DNA from: Triparma columacea
Lineage: Eukaryota > Sar > Bolidophyceae > Parmales > Triparmaceae
Assembly (NCBI GenBank): GCA_030267965.1
Contig: BRYA01000226.1
Span: 1 to 64,000 of the forward strand
Length of the DNA stretch: 64,000 nt
Direction of reading: 5' to 3'
Part shown: piece after piece, positions 1 to 12,162 of the stretch
Layout of the letters: the number at the start of each line of letters is the position of its first letter
How positions within the stretch are numbered: the first letter of the stretch is position 1
Program-made: the position numbers and the translations under genes
The notes under the pieces: model-generated
Told to the model about the DNA's origin: nothing
Seen by the model: the letters and a program-made list of their open reading frames with translations, nothing else
Database searches by the model: none

Positions 1-516
1 CAACTCCAAACCCAGCCCTAACCCCAAACCCAGCCCCAACCCCAACTAAGAAAATAGTTAAGAAACGGCCGGGTTACCCTGTCTCTCATCTTCCTCTCAC
101 ACCCACACACACACACACACACCATTCTACCTAATACTCTTCTCTTCCCTACTCACTTCTCTCAACTCCTCTAACACACTCATACACACAATCTCTTCCT
201 CTTACACCCACACAAACACACACACCACTCTACCTTATACCCTTCTCTCCCTTACTCTCTTCTCTCAACTCCTCTAACACACTCACACACTCATACACTC
301 ACACACTCACACCACACTCCCCCTTCCCTTGCACTGAAGCTCCCACCCCCCTTCCAACAAACTTCTTTATCATAACAGACTACCAAAGAGCAAAGACTAG
401 AAAAAAGCAATGCAAAGCATTGAGCAAAGCATTCAATGGCAATGGCACAAGTGAGCAATCTATTAGTCACTAATATATCAAATCAAATCTATTTCTCCTA
501 CAAATGTTGCTGCCTT
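1..516. repeat. Simple-sequence flank with degenerate CCCTAA-like start and duplicated CA-rich block
   Basis: No gene seen. The first ~50 bases are a loose run of CCCTAA/CCCCAA/CCCAGC words that resembles degenerate telomeric repeat. Bases about 70-180 and 185-300 are two diverged copies of one ~115-bp pyrimidine-rich block (CTCTTCCT, CACACACA runs, then CTCTCAACTCCTCTAACACACTCA). The rest is the 3' flank of the minus-strand gene ending at 517. Confidence 0.6.
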
Positions 517-3500
517 TTAGTTCTCCCCATTGTCATCTTCTATCGGTGCCACACTGCTTACTTTAGCCTTCCCACCTCCTACCCCTGTAAGTACTCCATC
601 ATCAGCGCCTCCAACACTTGCTCTCCTAAGACTTGCTCTTAAAGCACCTGCTAGACCACCCTCAGCTTCAGCATCAACACTTGCTCTCCTTACACTCTCT
701 CTCCTTCTAGCATTTCCATCTGCTGGAATGAACTCCTCTGGGACACTTGCTTTCTTCACATCAGTAAACCACTCTGGCTGCTCCTCTTCCCATTTAGCCC
801 AGTTTAACTCAATCCACTTTCTTAACTCGCCTTCAATTGAGTGCCAATGATGCCTTGAGTAACCAAATACCTCAATCTTGATAGCATCATTTTCTCCTTC
901 AAGGAAGTATGCCATTGACATATTCTTTGACCTCTGTGTACTCCAAAAGGTGTGCAAGTACTTGCTCTCAATGGTGAAAAAGAAAACACCAAGGCATATG
1001 GTAGTTATTGGCATGATATACTTCACTATAAATGATGCAATATCAATCGGGTTGTTATCTACATAAGGAGAAAATAGATATATATATTGTGACACTGGTA
1101 GACTTACCATTGTCAATACAAGACCAAAAAACCAATAAGCTCCTCCAACTTCGTTAGGATGTCGAAATTGTGCAATTGACGTGAAGTCTACAATGATCTT
1201 TGCAATCACTCTGGCAACAATACTAAACATAATCTCTGCCTGGCCCCCTAATGGCACCCAATACCAAAAGTCTCCCATCAATATCTTAACCAAAATGTAC
1301 AGGCCAAGGTCAGCGCCAATGTAGAGAAAGGCCCAACTACCTCCCATCAACCCAAGAAGAACTATTGTTGTACACCTTATTAGAAGCATTCCTGCAGTGA
1401 TCAGCATCATGGACACAAACACTACTGTTCTCTTGCTTGCTTTTGCTGGTATATACCCATAGAAGTCTGGTGCCACTTCTCTCCTAGCAGGGTCTGTGTC
1501 CCAGTCATAACTAATTGTTGCTGAGGCAAAGCCTGTTGTAATTGCTGACACTGCAACTGAAAGCCATGCTGAAGTTCCAACCTCTTTGTCACTGGTTGCA
1601 ATAGCCATAAGTTGGATTATCACTCCAGGGATTGCCTCAGCAAACATCTCAATATTTTTCATAGCTGTCATCTCCGTCATTACCTCCAATGCAGTCCCAA
1701 CCTCTTGCTTTGCCCCAGTTGCCACTCTGTAAGCATCAACTGCAGGCTTGTACCCAAGCAAGATTGGAACCAACTCCCGCACCACCCTCTTCATCCCCAA
1801 CTTTCTGTTTACTCCCCAAACAAAAAGCATTTGAATCCCAATTGATGCTACCAAACTTGCCAAAGATGCCTTAAAGTACCCATACTTCTTACCTTTCCAA
1901 AACATGTAAGTCACATACACATCAGTCAGCAAATCAGTCATGCTTGTGACAGCACCAAAGATAACCCTTGCCTTCAAGCCAATTTTTGAGTTCTTAAATA
2001 GATTCACAGCAATCGTCTCAATCATTGGCCTAAACCATTTGTAGTCTCTCATTACTTCTTGTACTTCAGTGTATTGATGGGCCCACTCGTCTACAGCATG
2101 CTTTGCCGTCAGTGTTTGCAATGTGATAACTTTAAGCGCACTTCCAATCTCCAAGCCTCTTGCTTCCTCCAAACTCCCAACTTTCCCTTCATTCGTTGCT
2201 CGTCGCCTCAGCTTATTCCTTATAATTGCGCACAACATTGTTTTGACAAACCTGTTTTGCTTCTCAAGCTCTTTCATTGCCCTATTTCTTCCAATGAACT
2301 CATTTACTACCTCGTCCTTACTACCTCCCACTTTCATCTCCTTGACCCTTGACATCAACTGATCTCCAAACCTCGTGCCATCCTCTTCATTGGCTTCTGA
2401 GCTGCTTAAAAGATTATCAAAGTAGATAGCAGCATTACTCCCAACCTCAAGGCGCCGGTTAGCGCTGGTCTTTGCAGCACCCTTTGTGATCTCCTTTCCC
2501 AGCTCCAGCCTTGTGACAATATTTATCTTGGTCTCTTTTTTACCAACCCTGCAGAACCTCACTGCAAAATCTTCTCTTGCTAGAGACTGCAACCCTCTCT
2601 CTTTGATTGCTTCACTCATGATAACAAGAGTGCTCTTATCTGCTCTATACAGACGCATCTTTGAGACAAAGGTCACATTAAAGCTTTGCAACGTTGTTTT
2701 GATGCACTCGTTTGCCTTGACCTCTAAATCAAAGTTGTTACCTGCATTTGCAGCTTTCCTCACTAAGCCCTTGGTCTGAAGCCTGTCAACATCCCAAAAG
2801 TATGCTGCTGCCTCCTCAAAGCCTATCCTCAAGGTAACTGAAATCATTCCCCAGCTCTTTCCTCCTCCTTCTGCACCAACAGTTGCTCTAATCATGTCAA
2901 ACAGTGGTAAGAGTTTTGTGTCGCTCACCACCTTAAGATCTTTCATACTCTTGACAATCTTCCTCCTTCTTGGGGCATCAATCTCAGTTGTCTTGTCAAA
3001 TTTCTTGCGAAGTGAAATCATGTTGCTTGCATACCCGGTTGTAAGACGATTCATTATCAAAGTTGGGACAGCCCCTCCAATGTCTACTTTACCAACAAAG
3101 GTCACTCGGGTTTGGTGGAAGCCACCAGTGTTTGGGAGCTTTTCAAACTTCCACGATATTGTGGCTGATGCCTGGACAATGTTGAAACGTAAAGGGTATT
3201 CTTTGTTAAGCCTATCAGTGTCTTCGTAAACAGTCCAGCAGACCTTTCCATCCTCATTATTCTGCCAAATACCAAGGTTCCTCCACTCCCTCTCAGACAT
3301 TCCTTTTACTCCAATACTTCTTCTGTTTAAGTAGAGCTGTGAGTGGTTGTTGATCTTCTTTGCTACAATTGCTTTATACTTCTTCCCAATCATACTCTTC
3401 TTCTCTCTGGAATCTTTTATAAATTCGTATGCAACGCACTCTTCAACACTTGCATCAACAACGGTCTCACACATGCCAACGACAAGACTTTCGTTCTCAA

Positions 3501-6500
3501 GATGAATTGCTTTTAACTCCACTTTGTCATCTGGAACTGATATTGAATCAACATTCAAGCTCTCTTTACACCTCATGTAGAACTCCTTGCCTCTCTGAAT
3601 TGCCTTTTCCTCCTCTTCTGTATAATTTTGCTGCTCATTTTTTATAACTTTGGCAAGCAACTCTCGTGTAATCGAGTCCTTTTCATCATCAGTTTTTGCA
3701 AACTTGTTCCTGATGTCAATAATGCTCTTTGCATAATTAGATGACAAGCGATTCATGGCAAAGTTGGGCACAGAGCCCTTGATATCAATCCTTGAAGCAA
3801 ATGTGACACGACACTGAGGGGTCCCCTTATCAGTTGGTAGTGCTTCAAACAGCCATGTCGTTGTTGCAGACCCAAGGACTGCCCCTGCACTCAATGGGTA
3901 GTCTTTGTCTAGCAGGTTGGTGTCTTTGTACACAGTCCAACAGGCCTTGTCTCCTTGATCCTTTTTCCAGTAACACACTGTCCTGTACTCCCTATCAGAG
4001 AAACCTCTTACGCCAAGATCCCTTCTACTTAAGTACAGTTGTGAGTGGTCATTCAATTTCTTTGTTTCGATCGCCTTGTACACTTTCCCAAGCTTGGCCT
4101 TTCTCTCCTTTGAATCCTTGATGAAATCATATGCCACACATTCTTCCAAGGAAGCGTCTACAATTGCCTCGGCCATACCAATCACTAGGCTTTCACCATC
4201 AAGGTGCCCAGTTTTCAACTTGACCCGTTGGTCTCGAGTCTTCACATTCTTGAATTTCTTGCTTGCCTTGCAATTCATGTAGAACTCCTTGCCCTCCTTG
4301 ATTGCCCCCTCCTCCTCATCGGTATAATTTTGTGGCTCGTTCTTTATTATATTTGCGAGGGCCGTGAGTGCCTCAATGTCAATCTCATCGTTGTTCTTGA
4401 TTTTAGGGTGTTCTTTTGGCACACCGTCCTGGACAGTGCCTCCGGATGTAGTCAGCCGCTTCTCTTCATTTCCCTGAGGCTCAACATGCCCGATCTCGAT
4501 GTTGTCGTCCATGTCGCGTACGATATCCTCTTCTTCGTCAAGCCCCCCGTTGCCATTATCTTCAGTAACAATTCGCTCATAGTCCTCTGAGTCTATTGAA
4601 GAAGGAGCTTTTGTAAGGGCTGCAGTGCCCATCTCTTCTGCAGCAGCCCTGAGCGCATCGTTCTCCTTCATCAACTTGTCGTTGATATCTTTGAGGTTCT
4701 TTATCTCAACGAGGTGTTCGGCAATTTCTATCCCTTGAGCATTGACGAGGTTCGCTAATCTTTCGATTTCTTCCTCCGTCCTTGCAACGTTTACAAAGCT
4801 GTCAGGATTCATTGGTACGGTTGAAGCGGTGGTCGTACGGCCGGAGGACGGCGGCACGGCACTAACATTATTACTGTCCGCAACCAGACCGGCGGCGTCC
4901 TCATGACCATTTTCGGAGTCTGCGGTAATGGCGATTATGGCTTTTGTTAGTCAAAATGAAAAAGAATTCCACTCGATGATGCATGCGGTCGCCGTAGAAG
5001 CGCCCCACGCGGTTGCCGCAAACGGACCCCACGCGGTCGCCGCAGACGGACCCCACGCGGTCGCCGCAGACGGAACCCATGCGGTCGCCAGGGTCCCATG
5101 CGGTCGCCAGAGACAGATCCCATGCGGTTGCTGCAGACCGGCGTGTGCACGCGTGCGCTGCGGCTGCCGCCCGTCGAGCTTGGCGCCGAGGGCCAGGCCC
5201 TCCGCAAACGGCTCCGCGCGTTCCGCATGCAGGCAGTGAGGAGAAACTACAAAGTTTCAACGCGCCCTCCCGCGACTCTCCCGCTCTCCCCTAGAGTATT
5301 AGAACGTGTTTTTTCTTGCCCTGCTTTCAACGCACAACTCACCTTGTTCTGCATCCTCGTGGCGGTTTTTGAAGTCTGCGGTAATGGCGATGATGGTATT
5401 TGTTAGTCAACATGAAAAGATTTCCATGCGTGCTCCTCGTTTCTGTGTAGCATATCAAGCGCCCCACACGGTCGCCGCAAAAGCATCCCATGCGGTCGCC
5501 GCAGACGGAACCCACGCGGTCGCCGGGGACGGATCCCATGCGGTCGCCGCAGACCGGCGCGCGTTTCTGTGTAGAATATCAAGGGTCTTCCCCCATACAA
5601 CCCCCTGAAACGAACTTACCTTGGTCTTGTCCAGCGTCCTCGTGAGAGCTTTTAGATTTAGCGACTGCGAAGGGGACAACGTTGTTGCAAAAGTGAGAAC
5701 AAATTACAAAGTTTCAATGCGCCCTCCCGCGACTCTCCCACTCTCCCCTAGAGTATTAAAATATATTTTTTTATCCGGCGCTCAACGCACAACTCACCTC
5801 GTCCCGCGTCCTCGTTGCCGTTTTTGGAGTCTGCGGTAATGGCGATTATGTCGTTTGTTATGTTAGTCAACAAAAGAGATATCAACGCGTGCTCCTCGTT
5901 TCTGTGTAGCATATCAAGCGCCCCACGTGGTCGCCGGAGATGGAACCCATGCGGTCGCCACAGAAGCGCCCAATGCGGTCGCCGCAGACAGAACCCACGC
6001 GGTCGCTGGAGATGGACCCCATGCGGTCACCGCAGACGGAACTCATGTGGTCGCCGCAGACGGAACCCACGCAGTCGCCGCAGACGGATCCCATGCGGTC
6101 GCCACAGAAGCGCCCCATGCGGTCGCCGCAGAGGGAACCCACGCGGTCGCTGGAGATGGATCCCATGCGGTCGCTGCAGACCAGCGCGCGCACGCGTGCG
6201 CCGCGGCCACCGCCCGTCGAGCTCGACGCCGAGGGCCAGGCCCTCCGCAAACGGCTCCGCGCGTTCCGCATGCAGGCAGTGAGGAGAAACTACAAAGTTT
6301 CAACGCGCCCTCCCGCGACTCTCCCGCTCTCCCCTAGAGTATTAAAATGTATTTTTCTTTTCTGGCTCTCAACACACAACTCACCTCGTCCCGCATCCTC
6401 GTGGCCCTTTTTAGAGTCTGCGGAAATGGCGATTGTGGAGTTTGTTAGTCAATATATGAAGAGGTTTCAATGCGTGCTCCTCGATTCTGTGTAGCATATC

Positions 6501-7139
6501 AAGCGCCCCACGCGGTCGCCAGAGACGGAACCCACGCGGTCGCCGGAGACGGATCCCATGCGGTCGCTGCAGACCAGCGCGCGCACGCGTGCGCCGCGGC
6601 CACCGCCCGTCAAGCTCGACGCCGAGGGCCAGGCCCTCCACAAACGGCTCCGCACGTTCCGCACGAGGCGGTGAGAAAAAACTACAAAGTTTCAACGCGC
6701 CCTCCTGCGACTTTTCCGCTCTCTCCTAGAATATTAATTTGCAATTTCTCTCTTCCGGCTCTCAACGCACAACTCACCTTGTCCGGCGTCCTCATGACCA
6801 TTTTCAGAGTCTGCGGTAATGGCGATCGTGGCGTGTGTTAGTCAAAATGAAAAAGATTTCCAGGCGTGCTCCTCGATTCCGTGTAGAATATCAAGGGTCT
6901 CCCCCCCTGCGACTCCCTGAATCAAACTTACCTTGGTCTTGTCCAGCGTCCTCGTGAGAGCTTTTAGATTTAGACACTGTGAAGGGGACAACACAACACA
7001 TTGCAAAAGTGAGAAAAAAATCCAAAGCTTAAGCGCGTCCTCCCGCGACTCTCCCGCTCTCCCCTAGAGTATTAAAATGTATTTATCTTATCCGGCTCTC
7101 AACGCACAACTCACCTCGTCCGGCGTCCTCGTGAGACAT
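517..7139 (-). CDS. START-repeat multi-pass membrane protein with micro-exon-encoded N-terminus (about 1549 aa)
   Basis: Exons on the minus strand: 7139-7115, 6976-6932, 6810-6778, 6417-6385, 5830-5798, 5664-5620, 5375-5343 and 4919-517. All introns are phase 1 and the sum is exactly 1550 codons including TAA. The only in-frame ATG among the short exons is in the first one, which decides the start; a start inside the last exon (ATG near 4812) is the alternative. The short exons encode repeats around the core HEDAG. The main exon then holds a coiled coil, two closely similar START-like lipid-binding domains (about 175-390 and 405-620 counting from 4857), a third diverged one (about 630-830), and a hydrophobic C-terminal half with several membrane spans (about 985-1320). 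A basic Ser/Arg tail with RRAS repeats follows. START domains carry lipids in known families; ligand and membrane here are unknown. A paralogue lies at the right edge, inverted. Confidence 0.8.
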
Positions 7140-7282
7140 TTCAGTTGCTGCAGAGGAAACGACAAAGGGGGGGAAAGTGAGCAAAAGTGGAAAGCTTCAT
7201 CTTGTCCTCCCACACATCTCCTGCCCTCTCCTAAAGTATAAAGATATTCTTTTTCTCCTCGAGCGCTCGACGCTCACTCACC
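4919..7282 (-). repeat. Tandem micro-exon array (33/45-nt exons, all phase 1)
   Basis: Seven short exons lie in a row, each with a CAG acceptor and a GTGAG or GTAAG donor: 7147-7115, 6976-6932, 6810-6778, 6417-6385, 5830-5798, 5664-5620 and 5375-5343. The 5' end of the large exon (4919) is an eighth copy. Lengths are 33 nt except 6976-6932 and 5664-5620 (45 nt). Every exon starts with 2 nt and ends with 1 nt of a split codon, so any can be skipped or added without a frameshift. Junction codons give D, V or A. Decoded units include DSENGHEDAGQ, DSKKGHEDAGR and VSKSKSSHEDAGQDQ. A ninth donor-bearing copy at 7282 follows a stop codon and is probably untranslated. The order 33-45-33 occurs twice (6810-7147 and 5343-5830), suggesting a three-exon block duplication. 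Confidence 0.8.
4985..6575. repeat. 24-bp GC-rich minisatellite blocks inside the micro-exon introns
   Basis: A 24-bp unit (plus strand like CCCACGCGGTCGCCGCAGACGGA) recurs at about 4985-5135, 5458-5562, 5925-6185 and 6507-6575. Each block lies in an intron of the micro-exon array. Because the unit is a multiple of 3 it creates long meaningless open frames on both strands. A ~165-bp cassette also recurs almost unchanged in three introns, at about 5140-5310, 6177-6345 and 6570-6740. It contains GAGGGCCAGGCCCTCC and a CTCCCCTAGAGTATTA-like end. Near-identity of introns as well as exons points to recent duplication or gene conversion. Confidence 0.8.
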
Positions 7283-7305
7283 TCGTCTGGCTTCCCCATG
7301 ATCAT

Positions 7306-7545
7306 TTAATCAGCGGCGGCCGCAAGGAGGACAGCAAGGTCAGTTGCAGCGCTGACAATATCAGCAGCTGTGCCAACGTGCGCAGAGCGCTTGATGGCAG
7401 CAACAAGGTCGTTGGCTGACGATGCTGTAGTGGCAAGATCCGAAGTATATTGAGCTCGTGTTGACCTTAAGTTGGCCTTCAATCCAGCTATCTCTTTGTC
7501 TCTCTGCTTCAGGAGGATGGTGAAATCAATCTCACTGTCCGCCAT
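7306..7545 (-). CDS. Short coiled-coil/Ala-rich ORF upstream of the START gene (79 aa)
   Basis: An open frame from ATG (7545) to TAA (7306) starts MADSEIDFTILLKQRDKEIA, shows heptad-like character, then becomes alanine-rich (ends LAVLLAAAAD). Composition looks like real protein. It ends just upstream of the exon-like donor at 7282, so it could be an upstream ORF in the 5' exon of the START-gene transcript, an alternative first coding exon, or a separate small gene. No in-phase donor inside it was found that would join it to the micro-exons. Function not recognised. Confidence 0.4.
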   Translation of the reverse strand: MADSEIDFTILLKQRDKEIAGLKANLRSTRAQYTSDLATTASSANDLVAAIKRSAHVGTAADIVSAATDLAVLLAAAAD

Positions 7546-8132
7546 CTGCCTGCGAAAGCGTGAGGGGCAAACACGACGAAGATGTTGAGTGAGCTGAGAC
7601 GAATAATATTCTCGCACATACGTCGCCGCTGCTGCCGCAATATCCTTTTAATTGCTCAGGAGTCCACATCCCCAAGGAAGTTGGGCCAAGCTGTTGTGTC
7701 CTCCTTCCTCCCCCTCCCCCCCGTATCCTCCCTCCCTAACAATCCCGTCCTCCGTCCTCGCCTTCTATACAATCCTCACCTTGTTTCGTCCTATCCACTC
7801 CACTTCTTCACAAAGTCCCTGTTCCTAATGACTCTCGAGAATGCACCTGCCCCCCCTCTAAAGCTCTCACAATTACACAGGCGGTACAAGTGCGTTGAAA
7901 TGTGTGGAATAATAAGCTAGAGATAGCACAGCAGTACGAAATTATTTATAACTCGACAAGCCAAGAAAAATATGCTCCTCTCTGTGACTTCCCCAAATCT
8001 CCCTGCGAAAACCCAGGTCCGAATTAATTCCGGGATCTTCCCCCCACTCAATTCACAGTTAAGATAGCGTACTAATAATAATTCGTATTAATAGTGAAAT
8101 TGTATTAGCAGAAACATCTCCTCTTCTACTAC
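7546..8132. other. Intergenic region
   Basis: About 590 bases between two minus-strand genes. It should contain the promoter of the START-gene transcript and the 3' flank of the receptor-kinase gene. No gene, RNA or repeat was recognised; the part near 7920-8110 is AT-rich. Confidence 0.5.
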
Positions 8133-11100
8133 TCACACGCTTCCAGGAAGACTTCCCTCAATCGCCTTCCTCTTCTCCTCTCGTTCCTGTAATCTCCTCT
8201 TTAACTCCCCCTCTGTCTTTTCGTCCTCCTCTATCCTCTTCTTGAGCTCGTCTCCACTAAGCCCCTCCAAGTACCCCTCGACCCCCCCCCCCCTTCCCCA
8301 CCTTCCCCTGACGACGCTCTCCATCACGGTCCTTACAAAGCCGAGCTCCTCCTTCCCGAAGCTGCTGCCTTCAACTTCGTTCTCGTCAAGTAATTCAACC
8401 AGGTTCCTGAAAGTTGCGTCGACTTTCGCCCTCTTGTCCCTCCCTGCCCCTTCCTTCCCCCTCTCCATCTCGTGCGCCAATATTCTGGCCTTCAGAGCCC
8501 CCGACACGCTCGCGCGCCTCGCCGTATCGTCACCCTTTGCTCTTTGCGTGGTGTGCATGATATCTAACGTTGCGTCGTTCTCTAGGTACTCCATGATATC
8601 CTTGAACGTTGGCCTCTCCTCGGGGTCGTCCAGCCAGCAGAGTTCCAGCAGCCCAACCATGACGGGCGGAATGGACTGACCCTTCACGACCTGGGAGGGG
8701 GGCCTCCAGCCCATGTTGATCATCGCATGGGAGAGCCGACCGAGGCTGGGCTTGGCCATGGTGGCTTCAGACGGTGTTTTGGATCCTTTGGACATCAGAT
8801 GGTAGTAAAGGAAATTCACGATGCTGGCCCCCTGCAGCCCCCACGACAGGACTGTAAGAGCGTACGAGAACACGTCCGCTTTGGTGCTGTAGTGGTCGCC
8901 CTTGACAATCTCAGGCGCGATAAATAGGGGCGTCCCGACCTGAGTCATGGTGTTGTCCTGGTTAAAGGCCCGGGCCTCCCCAAAGTCAGCCACCTTTATC
9001 GTGTAAGTCTCGCTCACGAGGCAGTTGTCGGGCTTAAGGTCCCTGTGTATGATCCCAGCTACCACCGCGTCGGTCTTTATGTCGTTGTAGGAAACCCCGT
9101 GTAAGTACCTCATCGCTCTCGCCGTGTCCATGCACCACTTCAGCAGCGGGTCGTCCCAGCTGAAGTGCCCGCCCTCCGCTCTTAGCAGCGAGGACGACAT
9201 ACCCTTCTCGGCAAATTCCATCACCAGCGCCATGAGGTCTTTCTCCCAGCACGCGCCGACGAGTCTGACAATATTGGTGTGAATGAGGTCGGCCATGAGC
9301 AAGATCTCGCCCTGAAATCTCTCGAGGCTCTCTTTGTCAACCTCATGCAACGTCTTGACTGCGACGTAAGCTCCCCTGTACTTGCTCTTGTGAACTTCTC
9401 CGAAGCTACCCTTTCCAACGACTTCCTCGCTTTCCAGTTCCCTTGACGAAATCAGCAACCTCTCAAGCGCATTACTCTCCTCTGCCTCGTCGCCCAGTTT
9501 CCCATTTCTCACAGAGCTCTTCTTCTGGAAGTCCCTCCTGAAGGTGGCGATCTGCCCGTCGATCATGTCTTTCTCCGCTTGAGTGTACTTCTGGAGCATC
9601 TTCAGGTTCTCATGTAATTCCAAGTTCAACCTTTCTATCTCTTGCTTTTTTCTCTCTGTAGCGCTGAGCCTGTGCTCCATTTTGGAGAAGGAAGATGCCA
9701 TCCTTTTGATATTATGTAGGTCGCCCTTTCGGCGAACAGTGAAATACAGTCCCATCAACCCCACCAAGACAACGAAACTTACAACAACGGCAACGACAAT
9801 CAGGAGGGGCAAGCCTTCTTTCAGCGACTCACATCGCTCTGTGGACGTTGACTCCCCTCCCCTCGTAGTTGCGACTAAGCGCACGCACACCTTGTCCTTC
9901 CCCTTTACCACCAACTCATGTGAGAAACCCAATATGCTCACAGGGATCTGTTCGAGCGACCCACCGTCCTCGGACACCAAAAGGTTAAAAGAGGAAATGC
10001 CGACGTTGAAGGTTTCGAACTCCCCCCAAGTGACGGTCAACACTGACCCAGACAGAGACGTTGCAATCACGGGATTTGTGGGAGGATACGCGTCATTCGG
10101 TACGACGCCTCCTGGGAAGAGGTCAGCGACGGTGAACCCTGTAGGCGACGTGATGGTGGCGTTCGCACCCTCCATGCTCGTATATTCCAAGTCCGTAGTT
10201 TTCCAAGTGTTATCGGCGGTGTCAAAGGTGACATAGCTGATATCGCTCATCCTGGGAACGTCCGACGCGTAGAATGGGATATTTGTTGTGTTAAATAATT
10301 GCGCGCGTCACTACTCCACTCCACTCCACTCCATTTTGTTCCCTCATGCTCACCTGTCTCCATTCTCAAGAAGTATGACTCTACCAGTAGCTCCATCAAA
10401 GTCAACCCTCCGTATCTCGGAAAGGACGGCGCTCCCGTCAGTGACATCCCCTCCAGCCTTAACTACTGCGTCGAGCGCGTGGCCAAGAGTCAAGGCAGAG
10501 TCATAAGCATACTTCGCCCACTTGTTGATAGCATCCTCGCCGAGGGACTCGTCGCGTAGCGGGGTGAACCTGAACCCACTAAACGCCCTGAATTTCTCTT
10601 CGAATGCATCTGTGTTTTCAACGCTATTTTTGGGCTGGAAGGAAATGAGATTAACAGGAGGACTGATGGGAGAGGGGTACATTCGACCCTGCTGCGCCGG
10701 ACGCCCGACAATATCCCCCTCTGCCAAGAAGGTGAAATCGGGACCGTTGAGACCAAACTTCTGAGCGCATTCCAAGATGAAAGGTCGATCAGCCTGGCCT
10801 TGCGCAATAAGGACGAACGTCTTGTAGTGCGCCGATACGAAGTTAGAGAAGATGTCTTCGAAAATTTTGTGCCTCTCTTCCATCTCAGAGGCGAACGTGG
10901 AGCTCCAATTGGCCCTAGGGTGCATTTCTCCGTTATCATACTGGTTCTCGTCAAGGAGGAGGTTGAAATCATCCTTGATAGAGGGATACGGTAAAGCCAT
11001 ATAGTCTCCATCCTTCATGAGCGAAGCGAGAGCGACGAGCGAAGCGAGGCACGGAGAGGACTGCGTTAGTGGTCGTCGCGGTGCATCTCTGATTTTCTCC

Positions 11101-11706
11101 CATTCTCACCTTCATGTAGCCGTCCGAAGAGAGCTCATCCATGAACTCCTCGAAAAATGTGCGAGCGTAGGTGCCGGTGTTGAAAACGATGCCCAGCCGC
11201 TTGTGCCCCATGGACTTTAGGAGCTTGGCGAGGGCGACTCCACCGTATGCGTCGGAAACTATCACTCTTGAGAAGTAGTCGAACTCTGAATCGCTCAGCC
11301 TTGGCGACGTGCTAGAGTGAGATACCTGGGGAAGCCCTAACATTCGAGAGACTGCTGCTCCGCCCTCAGAGGCAGACGAGCAACCTGCCCCGAGCACCCC
11401 GACCATGGGGTGGTAAGGTGAGGAATCCACAGTCTGGTTCAAGAGCTTCGCCATGGCAATTGCTTGCTTGCACCTGCTATTGATCGCGGTTACGTCTTTC
11501 ACCATCTCAAGCCGATAGCCCGGAAGTAGTGAGGGATCTTCATTGATCTCCTCCAACCCGATTAAAGCACCCTGTGGCGTATCCAAGTACCTCAAGCTTG
11601 AAAACAGAGGGTAAAGTGCGCCAACATAGAGTGTAGTCGTATTCTCTGTCTCTGCAAGAATAAACAGAGGGCCACCGACACAAAGGATGAGGAACAATGG
11701 AAACAT
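8133..11706 (-). CDS. Receptor protein kinase: periplasmic-binding-type ectodomain, FN3, TM, TKL-like kinase (about 1124 aa)
   Basis: Exons 11706-11110, 11012-10354 and 10251-8133 join in frame (phases 0 and 2). The protein starts with a signal peptide (MFPLFLILCVGGPLFILA). A region of about 390 residues follows that resembles the ANF-receptor/periplasmic-binding fold of GABA-B-type and natriuretic receptors (ligand-binding words such as GVLGAGCSSASEG). Next is a fibronectin-III-like stretch. A single membrane span (LLIVVAVVVSFVVLVGLMGL, about 568-594) leads to a cytoplasmic coiled coil and a complete kinase domain (about 700-980). Kinase motifs seen: GKGSFGEV, VAVK, HRDLKPDN, DFG, APE; the TKL family fits best. 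The kinase has an insert before HRDLKPDN (about 15 residues around YNDIKTDAVVAG). A charged C-terminal tail follows. By family knowledge this is a plasma-membrane receptor that should phosphorylate targets on ligand binding; ligand unknown. Confidence 0.8.
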
Positions 11707-12114
11707 TTCAACAATGACTGATAGACGTTAAAACGTGAACTCAGGAGCTGCTCGGACTGCCGTTCGAGCTGCTTACGCTCGTAGTAGATCTTGGCCTCCT
11801 CGAGGGTGGTGTGTTTACTCCACAGAACTAAGGTCAATGCCGGAAGGAAGGAATGGAAAAAAATTACAGTTTTCGTGGCTCCTTGGGGGGGCGCGGGGGG
11901 CGCGAAACGAAGATTCGGGGAGAAGTGGAAATAAAACCGGGAATTACCGAGTACAACCCACAACCCACAGAAAAGAAAGGTGTTTCAAACAGACAGATCA
12001 AGAAATTCCCAGATCTGCTCGGACGTGGTGCTAAATTAGGAATTCCTACGTGGTGGCATGCAGTCCCTTGAACCTGCTCTTTGTCCCCTTGATTATTATT
12101 ATTAGGTTTATCCT

Positions 12115-12162
<48 letters not shown>

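Noticed and set aside
1..50. True telomere at the left edge
   Set aside because: The CCCTAA-like words are irregular and short; they could equally be simple sequence. Not called a telomere.
4928..6494. Many overlapping open frames rich in AVAADGTH- or GDRMGS-type repeats on both strands
   Set aside because: They come from the 24-bp minisatellite, whose length is a multiple of 3, and lie in introns of the START gene.
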